Source: an uncultured Holophagales bacterium
GTDB lineage: Bacteria > Acidobacteriota > Thermoanaerobaculia > UBA5066
NCBI GenBank assembly: GCA_937864895.1
Contig: CALMDF010000435.1
Location: 1-8,840, forward strand
DNA: 8,840 nt
Reading direction: 5' to 3'
Shown: piece after piece, positions 1 to 6,538 of the stretch
Layout of the letters: the number at the start of each line of letters is the position of its first letter
How positions within the stretch are numbered: position 1 is the first letter of the stretch
The notes under the pieces: model-generated
What the model saw: the letters and a program-made list of their open reading frames with translations, nothing else
Database searches by the model: none
Told to the model about the DNA's origin: nothing
Made by a program: the position numbers and the translations under genes

Positions 1-1160
1 CGCTCTTCAACGCCGACGCGGTCGTCGAGGAGCAGCTCCGCCAGGGCAAGACGCTCGAGGACGCCCGGGCCGGCGGCTGCAGCGGGTGCGTGGAGGTGGG
101 CGCCTTCGGCAAGGAGGCGTACATCCTGACGGGCTACTTCAACCTCGCGAAGGTCCTCGAGCTGGCGCTCCACGACGGCGTCGACCCGCGGACCGGCAGG
201 CGCCTCGGGCCCGCGACCGGCGACGCCGCGTCGTTCGCCGCCTTCGACGACCTCTACCGCGCCTTCGAGGCGCAGCTCCTCCACCTCGTCGAGGTGAAGG
301 TGCGCGGAAACCAGCTCATCGAGCGGCTCTACGCGACCCGGATGCCGGCCCCCTTCCTCTCGGTCCTCACGGACGACTGCATCGCGAAGGGGCGCGACTA
401 CAACGCGGGCGGCGCCCGCTACAACAACACCTTCATCCAGGCGGTCGGCATCGGCACCGTGACCGACGCCCTCGCTGCGATCCGCCGCCTCGTCTACGAG
501 GAGCAGGCCCTCCCCCTCGCGGGGCTCGTCACCGCGCTCGACGCCGATTTCGAGGGGACCGAGCCCCTCCGGCAGCGCCTCGTCCACAGGATGCCGAAGT
601 ACGGAAACGACGACGACGCGGCCGACGACCTGATGGTCCGCGTCTTCCGGAGCGCCTTCGCGGCGATCGACGGGCGCCCCTCGGCCCGAGGCGGCACGTA
701 CCGCCTCGAGATGCTCCCGACGACCTGCCACGTCTACTTCGGCGAGGTCTGCGGCGCGACCCCCGACGGCCGCCGGGCCGGCAAGCCCCTCTCCGAGGGG
801 ATCTCGCCCGTCCAGGGAGCCGACCGCCGGGGCCCGACCGCGGTCTTCCGGTCGGCGGCGAAGATGGACCACGTGAAGACGGGAGGGACGCTCCTGAACA
901 TGAAGTTCGCGCCGTCCCTCCTCGCGGGCGAGGAAGGGGTGTCGAGGCTCGCCCAGCTCGTGAGGACCTACTTCCGCTGCGACGGCCACCACGTCCAGTT
1001 CAACGTCGTCTCCCGCGAGACGCTCGAGGCCGCGAAGGCCGACCCCGAGTCGCACCGCGGCCTCATCGTCCGCGTCGCCGGCTACAGCGACTACTTCTGC
1101 GACCTCTCGGACGCCCTGAAGGACGAGATCATCGCGAGGACCGAGCAGGTGGACCTCTGA
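1..1160 (+). CDS. hypD: Glycyl radical enzyme, HypD-type trans-4-hydroxy-L-proline dehydratase (C-terminal half, 5' end outside window)
   Basis: The gene enters from the left edge; the reading frame begins at base 3 and about 385 codons are visible. Two glycyl radical enzyme hallmarks are present: the thiyl-cysteine motif GGCSGCVE (catalytic Cys codon 87-89, Glu codon 93-95) and the C-terminal glycyl loop RVAGYSDYF (radical Gly codon 1080-1082). Cys and Gly are 331 residues apart and 25 residues follow the Gly. As I recall it, this is the Cys434/Gly765 spacing of Clostridioides difficile HypD. A Tyr 16 residues after the Cys (in ILTGYFN) matches HypD Tyr450, also from memory. HypD is a cytosolic enzyme that dehydrates trans-4-hydroxy-L-proline to pyrroline-5-carboxylate, which ProC reduces to proline. 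It needs a radical-SAM activase, which is not in the window and may lie to the left. Another PflD-type dehydratase is possible because the N-terminal substrate residues are unseen. A GTG at 90 falls inside the active-site motif and is not the start. Confidence 0.85.
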   Translation, partial: LFNADAVVEEQLRQGKTLEDARAGGCSGCVEVGAFGKEAYILTGYFNLAKVLELALHDGVDPRTGRRLGPATGDAASFAAFDDLYRAFEAQLLHLVEVKVRGNQLIERLYATRMPAPFLSVLTDDCIAKGRDYNAGGARYNNTFIQAVGIGTVTDALAAIRRLVYEEQALPLAGLVTALDADFEGTEPLRQRLVHRMPKYGNDDDAADDLMVRVFRSAFAAIDGRPSARGGTYRLEMLPTTCHVYFGEVCGATPDGRRAGKPLSEGISPVQGADRRGPTAVFRSAAKMDHVKTGGTLLNMKFAPSLLAGEEGVSRLAQLVRTYFRCDGHHVQFNVVSRETLEAAKADPESHRGLIVRVAGYSDYFCDLSDALKDEIIARTEQVDL

Positions 1161-1175
1161 GCGTAGAGTCGCCCC

Positions 1176-2201
1176 GTGGCGAATCGAGATGAGGGGGCGG
1201 CCTTCCCCCGCGACGTGAAGGGCCGTCCCGAAGCGCTCGTCACGGGCGCGACGGGATTCCTCGGCGGGCGCCTCGCGGCGGCGCTCGTGGCGCGCGGCTA
1301 CCGGGTGAGGGCGCTCAGCCGCCGGACCTCCGGGCTCGACGCGCTCGAACGGCTCGGCGTAGAGGTCTTCCGGGGAGACCTCGCGGACGTCCCCTCGCTG
1401 GTCCGGGCCGCGAGCGGCGTTCCCCTCGTCTTCCACGCGGCCGGCCGCGTCTCGGACTGGGGCCCGCGCGAGGAGTTCCTCCGCGCGAACGCGGAAGGGA
1501 CCCGGAACGTCGTCGCCGCCTGCCAGGAGGCGGGCGTCGGCCGGCTCGTCCACCTGAGCTCCCTCACCGTCCTGGGCCTGCCGCGGGACGGGCGGGTCGT
1601 CTCCGAAGAGACTCCGACCGCCTCCCCCGCCGGAGGCGATCACTACACCGAAAGCAAGCTCGCCGGCGAGCGGAGCGTGAGGGAGGCCCACGGACGGCGC
1701 GGCCTCTCGACGACGGTCGTCCGGCCCGGGGCGATCTGGGGGCCGGGCGACCCGAACGTCGTCCCGAGGATCGTCCGGCTCCTCCGGCGCGGCGCGATGC
1801 CCCTCGTCGGCGGCGGGCGGAACCTCCTCGGGCTCTCTCACGTCGAGAACCTCGTCCTCGGGCTCGTCCTGGCTGCCGAGGCTCCGGCGGCGGCGGGGCA
1901 GCTCTACCACGTGACGGACGGCGAGGAGATCACCGCCCGCGAGGCCCTCGACGCGATCGCCGACGCCCTGGGCGTCGGCCGGCCCCGCACGTCGCTCCCC
2001 CGCTGGGCGGTCCTCGGCGCCGCCGCGATCGTCGAAGCCGCGGCGGGCGCCCTGCGCCTCGAGCGCCCGCCGCCGGTCACCCGCTACGGCGTCCGATTCG
2101 TCTCGTGCCACGCGCGCTACGACCTCGGCAAGGCCCGGCGCGAGCTCGGCTACGAGCCCGTGGTCTCGTTCCGGCAGGGCGTCTCACGGCTCTTCGGGTG
2201 A
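1176..2201 (+). CDS. Extended SDR, NAD(P)-dependent epimerase/3-beta-HSD family, OleD-like reductase
   Basis: The protein has 341 residues. The Rossmann nucleotide motif TGATGFLG is at residues 23-30, the catalytic YxxxK is Tyr157-Lys161 (HYTESK), and a Ser pair at 128-129 (HLSSLTV) supplies the third catalytic residue. The segment FHAAGRVSDWGPREEFLRAN (86-105) is typical of the OleD/3-beta-hydroxysteroid dehydrogenase branch, as is RPGAIWGPGDP (183-193). OleD reduces 2-alkyl-3-ketoacids with NADPH in long-chain olefin synthesis. Here the likely role is reducing the beta-keto product of the two condensing-enzyme homologues immediately downstream, but the substrate cannot be read from the sequence. 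The gene starts 15 bases after the HypD-like stop and ends 22 bases before the next gene, so it sits in a + strand operon. GTG 1176 is chosen as the start; GTG 1215, nine residues before the Rossmann motif, is an equally possible start, and neither has a strong ribosome site. The specific OleD assignment is less certain than the family. Confidence 0.85.
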   Translation: MANRDEGAAFPRDVKGRPEALVTGATGFLGGRLAAALVARGYRVRALSRRTSGLDALERLGVEVFRGDLADVPSLVRAASGVPLVFHAAGRVSDWGPREEFLRANAEGTRNVVAACQEAGVGRLVHLSSLTVLGLPRDGRVVSEETPTASPAGGDHYTESKLAGERSVREAHGRRGLSTTVVRPGAIWGPGDPNVVPRIVRLLRRGAMPLVGGGRNLLGLSHVENLVLGLVLAAEAPAAAGQLYHVTDGEEITAREALDAIADALGVGRPRTSLPRWAVLGAAAIVEAAAGALRLERPPPVTRYGVRFVSCHARYDLGKARRELGYEPVVSFRQGVSRLFG

Positions 2202-2223
2202 CCGGCCTGCGGCTCGCGGTACC

Positions 2224-3303
2224 ATGGACTTCAGGCGACGGATGCCCCTGAAGATCAAAATCGAGAGCCTCGGAATTCACCTGCCCGAGAAGGTCCTGAC
2301 GACCGAGGACCTTCTCTCGGTGTGCCGGAGCCGGCCGCGCGTTGACCTCGAAAAAGTCACCGGGATCGCGCAAAGGCGGGTCGCCGTGGACGAGTACGCG
2401 GCCGACCTCGCCGTCGGGGCCGCCCGCCGGGCCCTGGCGATGTCCCGCTACGCCGCCGAGGACCTCGACGCCGTCGTCTGCACGAGCATCTCGAAGCACC
2501 ACCGTCCGGACGAGTTCAGCTTCGAGCCCGCGACGGCCGTTCTCGTGCGCAGGGCGATCGGGGCGAAGAAGGCGCTCGTCTTCGACGTCGTGAACGCCTG
2601 CGCGGGGCTCCTGAACGGGATCTGGGTCCTCCAGGGCCTGATCCGCTCGGGGGCGATCCGGCGGGGCATGGTCGTGAGCGGCGAGCAGAACATGCCGCTC
2701 GCCTGGACGGCGACGCGCGAGGTGCGCCACAGCCTCGACCGCCAGCTCGCCGCTCTGACCCTCGGCGACTGCGGCGCGGCCGTCATCGTCGACGCCTCGC
2801 CTGACGAGAAGCACGGGTTCCACTGGCTCGACCTCGTGACCGGGGCCCGGCACGACCACTTCTGCTACTCGAAGCCGTCGGCCCGCGGGAAGGGCGGCAT
2901 CCTCATCACGAAGGCGCGGGGCCTCCAGATCGAGGGGAACCGGAACTTCCCCGCCTACCTCAAGCAGGCCCTCGACGGCACGGGGTGGGACCTCAACGAC
3001 GTCCACCACATCATCCCCCACCAGGTCTCGACCCGCGCCATCCGGCAGGGGATCAGGGCCGTCGGGCGCTTCATGGGATGCGACCTGCCGGACGTCTTCC
3101 TCTGCCACGCCGAGACCTACGGCAACACGACGACGGCCAGCCACCTACTGGCGCTCCACGACTTCATGCTGAAGGGGCGGATCCGGTCCGGCCAGAACGT
3201 CCTCCTCGTGAGCGGGGCGTCGGGCATCGTCATCTCCCACGCCACGTTCACGCTGGACGACCTCCCGGAGCGCTACCTCTCCCACGTGAACGGGGGGGCC
3301 TGA
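2224..3303 (+). CDS. Ketoacyl-ACP synthase III/OleA-like condensing enzyme with intact catalytic triad
   Basis: A thiolase-fold condensing enzyme of 359 residues, the usual KAS III length. The nucleophile is Cys126 in VVNACAGLLNG (codon 2599-2601), the His is His266 in IIPHQVST (3019-3021) and the Asn is Asn301 in TYGNTTTAS (3124-3126). The glycine-rich strand near the C terminus, LLVSGASGIVISH, is also present. KAS III-type enzymes form an acyl-thioester on the Cys and condense it with malonyl-ACP/CoA, or in OleA with a second acyl-CoA. The acyl substrates here are unknown. The start is either ATG 2224 or ATG 2242 (residue 7); the second gives MPLKIKIESLGIHLP, closer to the usual KAS III N terminus, so it may be the true one. 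The stop is separated by one base from the next gene, a catalytically dead homologue, which points to coupled translation and a paired complex. Family assignment is firm; pathway is inference. Confidence 0.9.
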   Translation: MDFRRRMPLKIKIESLGIHLPEKVLTTEDLLSVCRSRPRVDLEKVTGIAQRRVAVDEYAADLAVGAARRALAMSRYAAEDLDAVVCTSISKHHRPDEFSFEPATAVLVRRAIGAKKALVFDVVNACAGLLNGIWVLQGLIRSGAIRRGMVVSGEQNMPLAWTATREVRHSLDRQLAALTLGDCGAAVIVDASPDEKHGFHWLDLVTGARHDHFCYSKPSARGKGGILITKARGLQIEGNRNFPAYLKQALDGTGWDLNDVHHIIPHQVSTRAIRQGIRAVGRFMGCDLPDVFLCHAETYGNTTTASHLLALHDFMLKGRIRSGQNVLLVSGASGIVISHATFTLDDLPERYLSHVNGGA

Positions 3304-3304
3304 C

Positions 3305-4186
3305 GTGCGCCGCTGCCGCATCGAGAGCCTCGGCGTCAGCCTTCCGCGCCGCCGCCTCTTCAGGTGGGGCTCCCTGCAGCACGCCGTGGAGGCCGGGGAT
3401 CGGTGCCTCGCGGCCTCGCGCTACAAGCCTTCCGACGTCCGCGTCCTCGTGAACGCGGGGGTCCACCGGGACGAGCACGTCTGCGAGCCGGCCATCGCCT
3501 GCTACGTCCAGAACGCCCTCGGGATCAACGTCGACTTCCACGGCCGGCGCACGCTCGCCTTCGACCTCCTGAACGGCGGCGTCGGGATGTTCAACGCCGC
3601 CCACCTCCTCACGGCGCAGATGCTCGCCGGGGAGATCCAGGTGGGGATGGTCGTGGCGAGCGAGGTGAACAGCGACCGCCGCCCCGACCCGGAATCGACG
3701 TTCGTTCCGAGCGGCGCGGCCCTCCTCCTCGACCTCTCGCCGCGAAACGGGGCGGGCTTCGGCACCTTCGTCTTCGAGACGCGCGAGGAGAACGCCGACC
3801 TCTACACGTCGGTCGTCTGCCTGAAGGAGCCGCGCGGGCGCCTCCTCCTGCGGCGCCGCGCCGAGCTCGAGGACGCCTACCTCGCCGGCGCCGCCGCCGC
3901 CGTGTCGGAAGCCCTCTCGAGGGACGGCCTAGGCCCTGCCGACATCGACCTCGTCGTCCCGGCCCAGGTTTCCCCGTCGTTCCTCGCGCGCCTTCCCGGC
4001 GCGATCGGCTTTCCCGCGGACAAGGTCGCCGACTTCACCGCCACGCTCCCCGACACGCTGACGACGTCGGTCTTCCTCGCGCTCGACCTCGCCCGCGCCG
4101 CCGGGACGCTCGCCCCCGGAAAGCGGGCGCTCCTCCTCGCGTGCGGCTCCGGCGTCACCGTCGCGGCCGTGACGTACAGGTTCTGA
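3305..4186 (+). CDS. Non-catalytic KAS III homologue (PqsB-like pseudoenzyme partner)
   Basis: A 293-residue thiolase-fold protein clearly related to its upstream neighbour: the N termini share IESLG..LP, and the shared EPA segment, the FD..N strand, the VP.QVS strand and the C-terminal G-S-G turn align. All three catalytic positions are changed. The Cys site FDVVNAC reads FDLLNGG (Gly92, codon 3578-3580), the His site IIPHQVS reads VVPAQVS (Ala220, 3962-3964), and the Asn site YGNTTT reads LPDTLT (Asp250, 4052-4054). It also lacks about 35 residues found at roughly 28-62 of the upstream protein. The frame is open, codon use is like its neighbours, and surrounding structural motifs are kept, so this is not a decaying gene. 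Known parallels are PqsB beside PqsC and, in another subfamily, the chain length factor beside type II PKS ketosynthases. The inferred role is a structural or substrate-shaping subunit of a heterodimer with the 2224-3303 product. GTG start at 3305, one base after the previous stop, near a G-rich run in that gene's end. Confidence 0.87.
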   Translation: MRRCRIESLGVSLPRRRLFRWGSLQHAVEAGDRCLAASRYKPSDVRVLVNAGVHRDEHVCEPAIACYVQNALGINVDFHGRRTLAFDLLNGGVGMFNAAHLLTAQMLAGEIQVGMVVASEVNSDRRPDPESTFVPSGAALLLDLSPRNGAGFGTFVFETREENADLYTSVVCLKEPRGRLLLRRRAELEDAYLAGAAAAVSEALSRDGLGPADIDLVVPAQVSPSFLARLPGAIGFPADKVADFTATLPDTLTTSVFLALDLARAAGTLAPGKRALLLACGSGVTVAAVTYRF

Positions 4187-4273
4187 TCCCTCTCGCCGCG
4201 CCGAAGGCCCGAGGCGGGGCGCGACGACGCGCCGGTTCCCCGTCCCGCGACTCCGCGCGGCGGCCCCCGGCCC

Positions 4274-4304
4274 TTGACAATATCGAAATGACGTCTCAAT
4301 TTCG
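4274..4304 (+). promoter_or_regulatory. Candidate promoter and dyad upstream of the Hcp-like gene
   Basis: The 151-base gap 4187-4337 is GC-rich until about 4270, then turns A/T-rich. A perfect -35 hexamer TTGACA lies at 4274-4279. At a 16-17 base distance only poor -10 matches occur (TCAATT 4296-4301 or CAATTT 4297-4302). An inverted repeat CGAAAT (4284-4289)/ATTTCG (4299-4304) overlaps the spacer and -10 area and encloses the palindrome GACGTC (4290-4295), so a repressor or activator could bind here. The GC-rich first part holds only a 6-bp hairpin at 4218-4233 without a T tract. Confidence 0.4.
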
Positions 4305-4337
4305 GGACGAAAATCCGGGATCGACAGGGGGTGTGCC

Positions 4338-4751
4338 GTGCCGAGCAAGGCTTTTCTGATGCTGGAGGGTATTCGTGGGGATGCCAGGACCGCTCCCTGG
4401 ACCGGCTGGATCCCGATCGAGTCCGTCTCTTTCGATCCAAACGTACGAGGAGGCACGCAGAAGCCGGTCGTCGTCGCGACACTCGGGGGCCACTCTCCCC
4501 ACGTCGCCGCGGCCGCCGCGAATGGGAGGTCGTTCGGAAAAGGCGCGATCGTCCTCGTCTCGGAAGGCCAGGCCTTCGCCGAGCTCGAGATGCCGAGCAT
4601 CTTCATCTCCGGATACCGGGCCGGGAACGGACACGCGGGCCTTCCCGCCGAAGTGATCTCGCTCGACCCGGGCACGTTCAAGGCCACGTTCCACCAGAAG
4701 ACCGCGATGGCGAACCCGTCGACGCTGCAGCGAGGCTGGCAGGTCGCCTGA
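4338..4751 (+). CDS. Hcp family protein (type VI secretion tube protein-like), orphan
   Basis: A 137-residue soluble protein with no signal peptide or membrane segment. The opening KAFLMLEGIRGD (4-15) followed by GWIPIESVSF (23-32) matches the first two strands of the Hcp beta barrel (typically FLKIDGI.G...... IEVLSFSW). The later HSPHVAAAAANG segment (52-63) fits the short helix, and AELEMPSIFISGY (80-92) fits the following strands. Hcp forms hexameric rings that stack into the inner tube of type VI secretion systems, and some homologues act as secreted proteins. At 137 residues it is slightly shorter than the usual 155-170. No TssB/C, VgrG, ClpV or other secretion gene is in the window, so this is a stand-alone copy. 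GTG 4338 is chosen because AGGGGG (4326-4331) lies six bases upstream and translation yields the family N terminus at once. It follows the condensing-enzyme operon after 151 bases with its own promoter candidate and converges on the tRNA gene. Hcp fold likely; function unknown. Confidence 0.75.
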   Translation: MPSKAFLMLEGIRGDARTAPWTGWIPIESVSFDPNVRGGTQKPVVVATLGGHSPHVAAAAANGRSFGKGAIVLVSEGQAFAELEMPSIFISGYRAGNGHAGLPAEVISLDPGTFKATFHQKTAMANPSTLQRGWQVA

Positions 4752-4787
4752 CAGGGGACGCGGGGCCGAGCGGACGACGATGGAAAG

Positions 4788-4863
<76 letters not shown>

Positions 4864-4906
4864 CCGAACCCTTCCAAAGACCGCGGCCACGCCGCGCGGG
4901 ACGCGC

Positions 4907-4936
4907 ATTCTAGGAGCGCCGCCCGTCGGCGGTCAA
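4907..4936 (-). promoter_or_regulatory. Sigma-70-type promoter for tRNA-Thr
   Basis: On the - strand, TTGACC (4931-4936, five of six to the -35 consensus) and TAGAAT (4907-4912, five of six to the -10 consensus) are separated by 18 bases. Transcription would begin near 4900, about 37 bases before the mature tRNA 5' end. The -35 box begins four bases after the stop codon of the HExxH gene upstream. The GC-rich spacer contains a CCGCC/GGCGG hairpin (4919-4932). Confidence 0.65.
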
Positions 4937-4940
4937 GCGC

Positions 4941-5363
4941 TCAGGGATCGACCCAGGGGAGCGACGGGAAGCAGAGCGGGCCGATCTTCCGCTCCAGCTC
5001 GTAGACGACGTTCTCCCGCGCGTCGATGGAGCGGTCCATCAGCTCCTTGCGGAGCGTGGAGTCGGGGACCCTGCGGATCGCCGCCTCGGCCTCGTCGAAG
5101 AGGGGCCAGGTGAGGGCGTGGAGCACCTCGTGGAACGCGTGGCGCCGGAGGGCGGCGAGCGACTCCTTCGACACGAGCTCGACGTCGAAGCTCACGATCC
5201 AGACCTTCCGGTCCTCGGTCCCGCGCAGGGAGCGCTCGATGTCGAGAAGGCCGAACTGATCGTGGACCTCGCCCGGCTGGACGACGAACTCGAGGTCGAG
5301 CTTCAGCCGCTTCTTCACGTACTCGAGGGCCTTCCGAACCCGAACTGCCTGTGTCCTCTTCAC
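4941..5363 (-). CDS. Small HExxH putative zinc metallopeptidase, unclassified
   Basis: A protein of 140 residues from the chosen start. The motif HAFHEVLHAL contains HExxH (His78, Glu79, His82), which in zinc metallopeptidases gives two zinc ligands and the catalytic Glu. A later helix, RENVVYELER (116-125), offers Glu117 as a plausible third ligand. The N terminus is basic and helical (VRVRKALEYVKKRLKL), and there is no signal peptide or transmembrane segment. The layout recalls small metallopeptidase-like proteins of phages and prophages, where HELLH-type motifs precede a Glu-containing helix, but I cannot name the family. GTG 5363 is chosen for its strong G-run ribosome site; ATG 5387 and TTG 5420 are in-frame alternatives that add low-complexity residues. 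It stands alone on the - strand, 131 bases after the anti-sigma stop; an A/T-richer stretch at about 5450-5470 may hold its promoter, but I see no convincing hexamer pair. Real gene likely; enzymatic activity unproven. Confidence 0.7.
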   Translation of the reverse strand: MKRTQAVRVRKALEYVKKRLKLDLEFVVQPGEVHDQFGLLDIERSLRGTEDRKVWIVSFDVELVSKESLAALRRHAFHEVLHALTWPLFDEAEAAIRRVPDSTLRKELMDRSIDARENVVYELERKIGPLCFPSLPWVDP

Positions 5364-5368
5364 GACTT

Positions 5369-5374
5369 CCCCCC
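5369..5374 (-). promoter_or_regulatory. Ribosome binding site deciding the HExxH gene start
   Basis: On the - strand a run of six G lies five bases before GTG 5363. The alternative starts ATG 5387 and TTG 5420 have no comparable site, so this supports the shorter 140-residue protein. Confidence 0.5.
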
Positions 5375-5494
5375 GTGGCGGGCCCATTCTGCCCGACACG
5401 GGGGCCCTTCGGGAACCCAATCGAAGGCACAGACAAAGGCATCCCTATCAGTAATTTACGAGACAATACCGGGCAAACGGAGGGACCGGGACGG

Positions 5495-6538
5495 CTACGG
5501 CAGGCGAACCCTCACGTCCGCCGCGCCCGCCGACCGGGCGGCTTCGGCCGGGACGAAGGAGAGGGCCCGGAGCCTGTCGGGGAGACCCCCGGGCTCGGAA
5601 CCCGACCCGCCCGCGAGCCGGGTGACGTCGGTGACGCGTCCGGAGGAGTCGAGCTCGAGCCGGTAGGTCCCGTCGAACGGCCCGGCGAGGCTTTCGAGCC
5701 GCGCCGGGGCCTCGAGGCGCAGCACGCCGGAGGCTCTGCCCACGACCTCCACGGAACCCGTGGGCCGCACGGCCCCAAGGGCCTCGGGAGCGGCCGCGCG
5801 GAGGCGCTTCTCTTCCGCGCCGGCCGACTGCTGCATCGTCTCGGCCCGCGCGACGGACGCTTCGGCGGCGTCTCGCGAGACGGCGGCGGGAGGGGCGGGG
5901 GCGGCAGGCGGAGGCGCGTCGCGTTCGGGGGCGAACCCATCTTCTTCCTTCGCGCGGGCGGTCTCGGCCGCTGCGACGAGGACGGGTTCCTGGCGGCGAG
6001 CCGCCTTCGGCTCGGCGGCCCTGGCGGGAGCGGACGCGGGCGGGGCGGCGGAAGCCGCGGCGGCGTCCTTCATCGTCGCCGGGGGACCGCTGAAGAAGAC
6101 GTTCACGCGGCCGTCGTCGACGGGGGCCTCGGCGACGGTCGCCGCCGGCCCGCCGGCCGAGGCATCCGGGTTCGGGGGCGACATGAGGGTGTGGGAGATC
6201 GTGACGGCGGCGATTCCGGCGGCGATGACGCCGATCGTGGCAGGCCGGAAGTAGAAGCCGAACCGGTGGAGCGAGGCCGCGAAGCCCTTGGTGTCCTCCT
6301 CGAGCTGCCCGTTGATCCGGGTCGCGATCGCGAAGGGGGTCTCCAGCTCCGGGAGGGCCTCGAGGCGGCCGACGACGCGGGCCATCGCCTCGTAGCGGGC
6401 GCGGGCGGCCGGGTCCGCGGCGATGAGGCTCTGCAGCTCGCGCTCCTCCTCTCCGGGAAGGTCGCCGTCGAGGGAACGCGAGATCAGGAGGTCGAGGTCG
6501 CCCGTCACGAGGAGACGGGGCTGGGGGTTGGCGCTCAC
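5495..6538 (-). CDS. Membrane-anchored anti-sigma factor with Ala/Pro-rich linker and TonB-C-like end
   Basis: A 347-residue protein whose GTG start overlaps the sigma-factor stop as GTGA, the classic arrangement for an ECF sigma/anti-sigma pair. Residues 14-63 (DLDLLISRSLDGDLPGEEER..., then a helix to ALPELE) resemble a helical anti-sigma domain, but the His and Cys residues of the zinc-binding ZAS type are absent. One transmembrane segment lies at about 99-119 (RPATIGVIAAGIAAVTISHTL), so the N terminus is cytoplasmic and the rest periplasmic. Residues 120-255 are very rich in Ala and Pro. The last 60 residues (TYRLELDSSGRVTDVTRL ... LRALSFVPAE ... VRVRLP) have the strand-SGxVxDV-helix-F.PA-strand pattern of TonB C-terminal domains; this is inference. 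The expected function is to hold the ECF factor at the membrane until an envelope signal releases it. An in-frame upstream extension to 6781 runs across the sigma gene and is not real. The stop is TAG. Confidence 0.85.
   Translation of the reverse strand: MSANPQPRLLVTGDLDLLISRSLDGDLPGEEERELQSLIAADPAARARYEAMARVVGRLEALPELETPFAIATRINGQLEEDTKGFAASLHRFGFYFRPATIGVIAAGIAAVTISHTLMSPPNPDASAGGPAATVAEAPVDDGRVNVFFSGPPATMKDAAAASAAPPASAPARAAEPKAARRQEPVLVAAAETARAKEEDGFAPERDAPPPAAPAPPAAVSRDAAEASVARAETMQQSAGAEEKRLRAAAPEALGAVRPTGSVEVVGRASGVLRLEAPARLESLAGPFDGTYRLELDSSGRVTDVTRLAGGSGSEPGGLPDRLRALSFVPAEAARSAGAADVRVRLP

Noticed and set aside
86..1192. A long open frame offset from the HypD-like frame
   Set aside because: It is an Arg/Pro/Gly-rich shadow typical of GC-rich DNA; the neighbouring frame has clear glycyl radical motifs.
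3305..4186. The second KAS III as a decaying pseudogene
   Set aside because: Open frame, normal codon use, conserved core strands and tight coupling to the active gene argue for a maintained non-catalytic protein.
4218..4233. Hairpin GGCGCG-ACGA-CGCGCC as a terminator after the condensing-enzyme genes
   Set aside because: No T tract follows, and such short GC hairpins arise often in DNA this GC-rich. A Rho-dependent end cannot be excluded.
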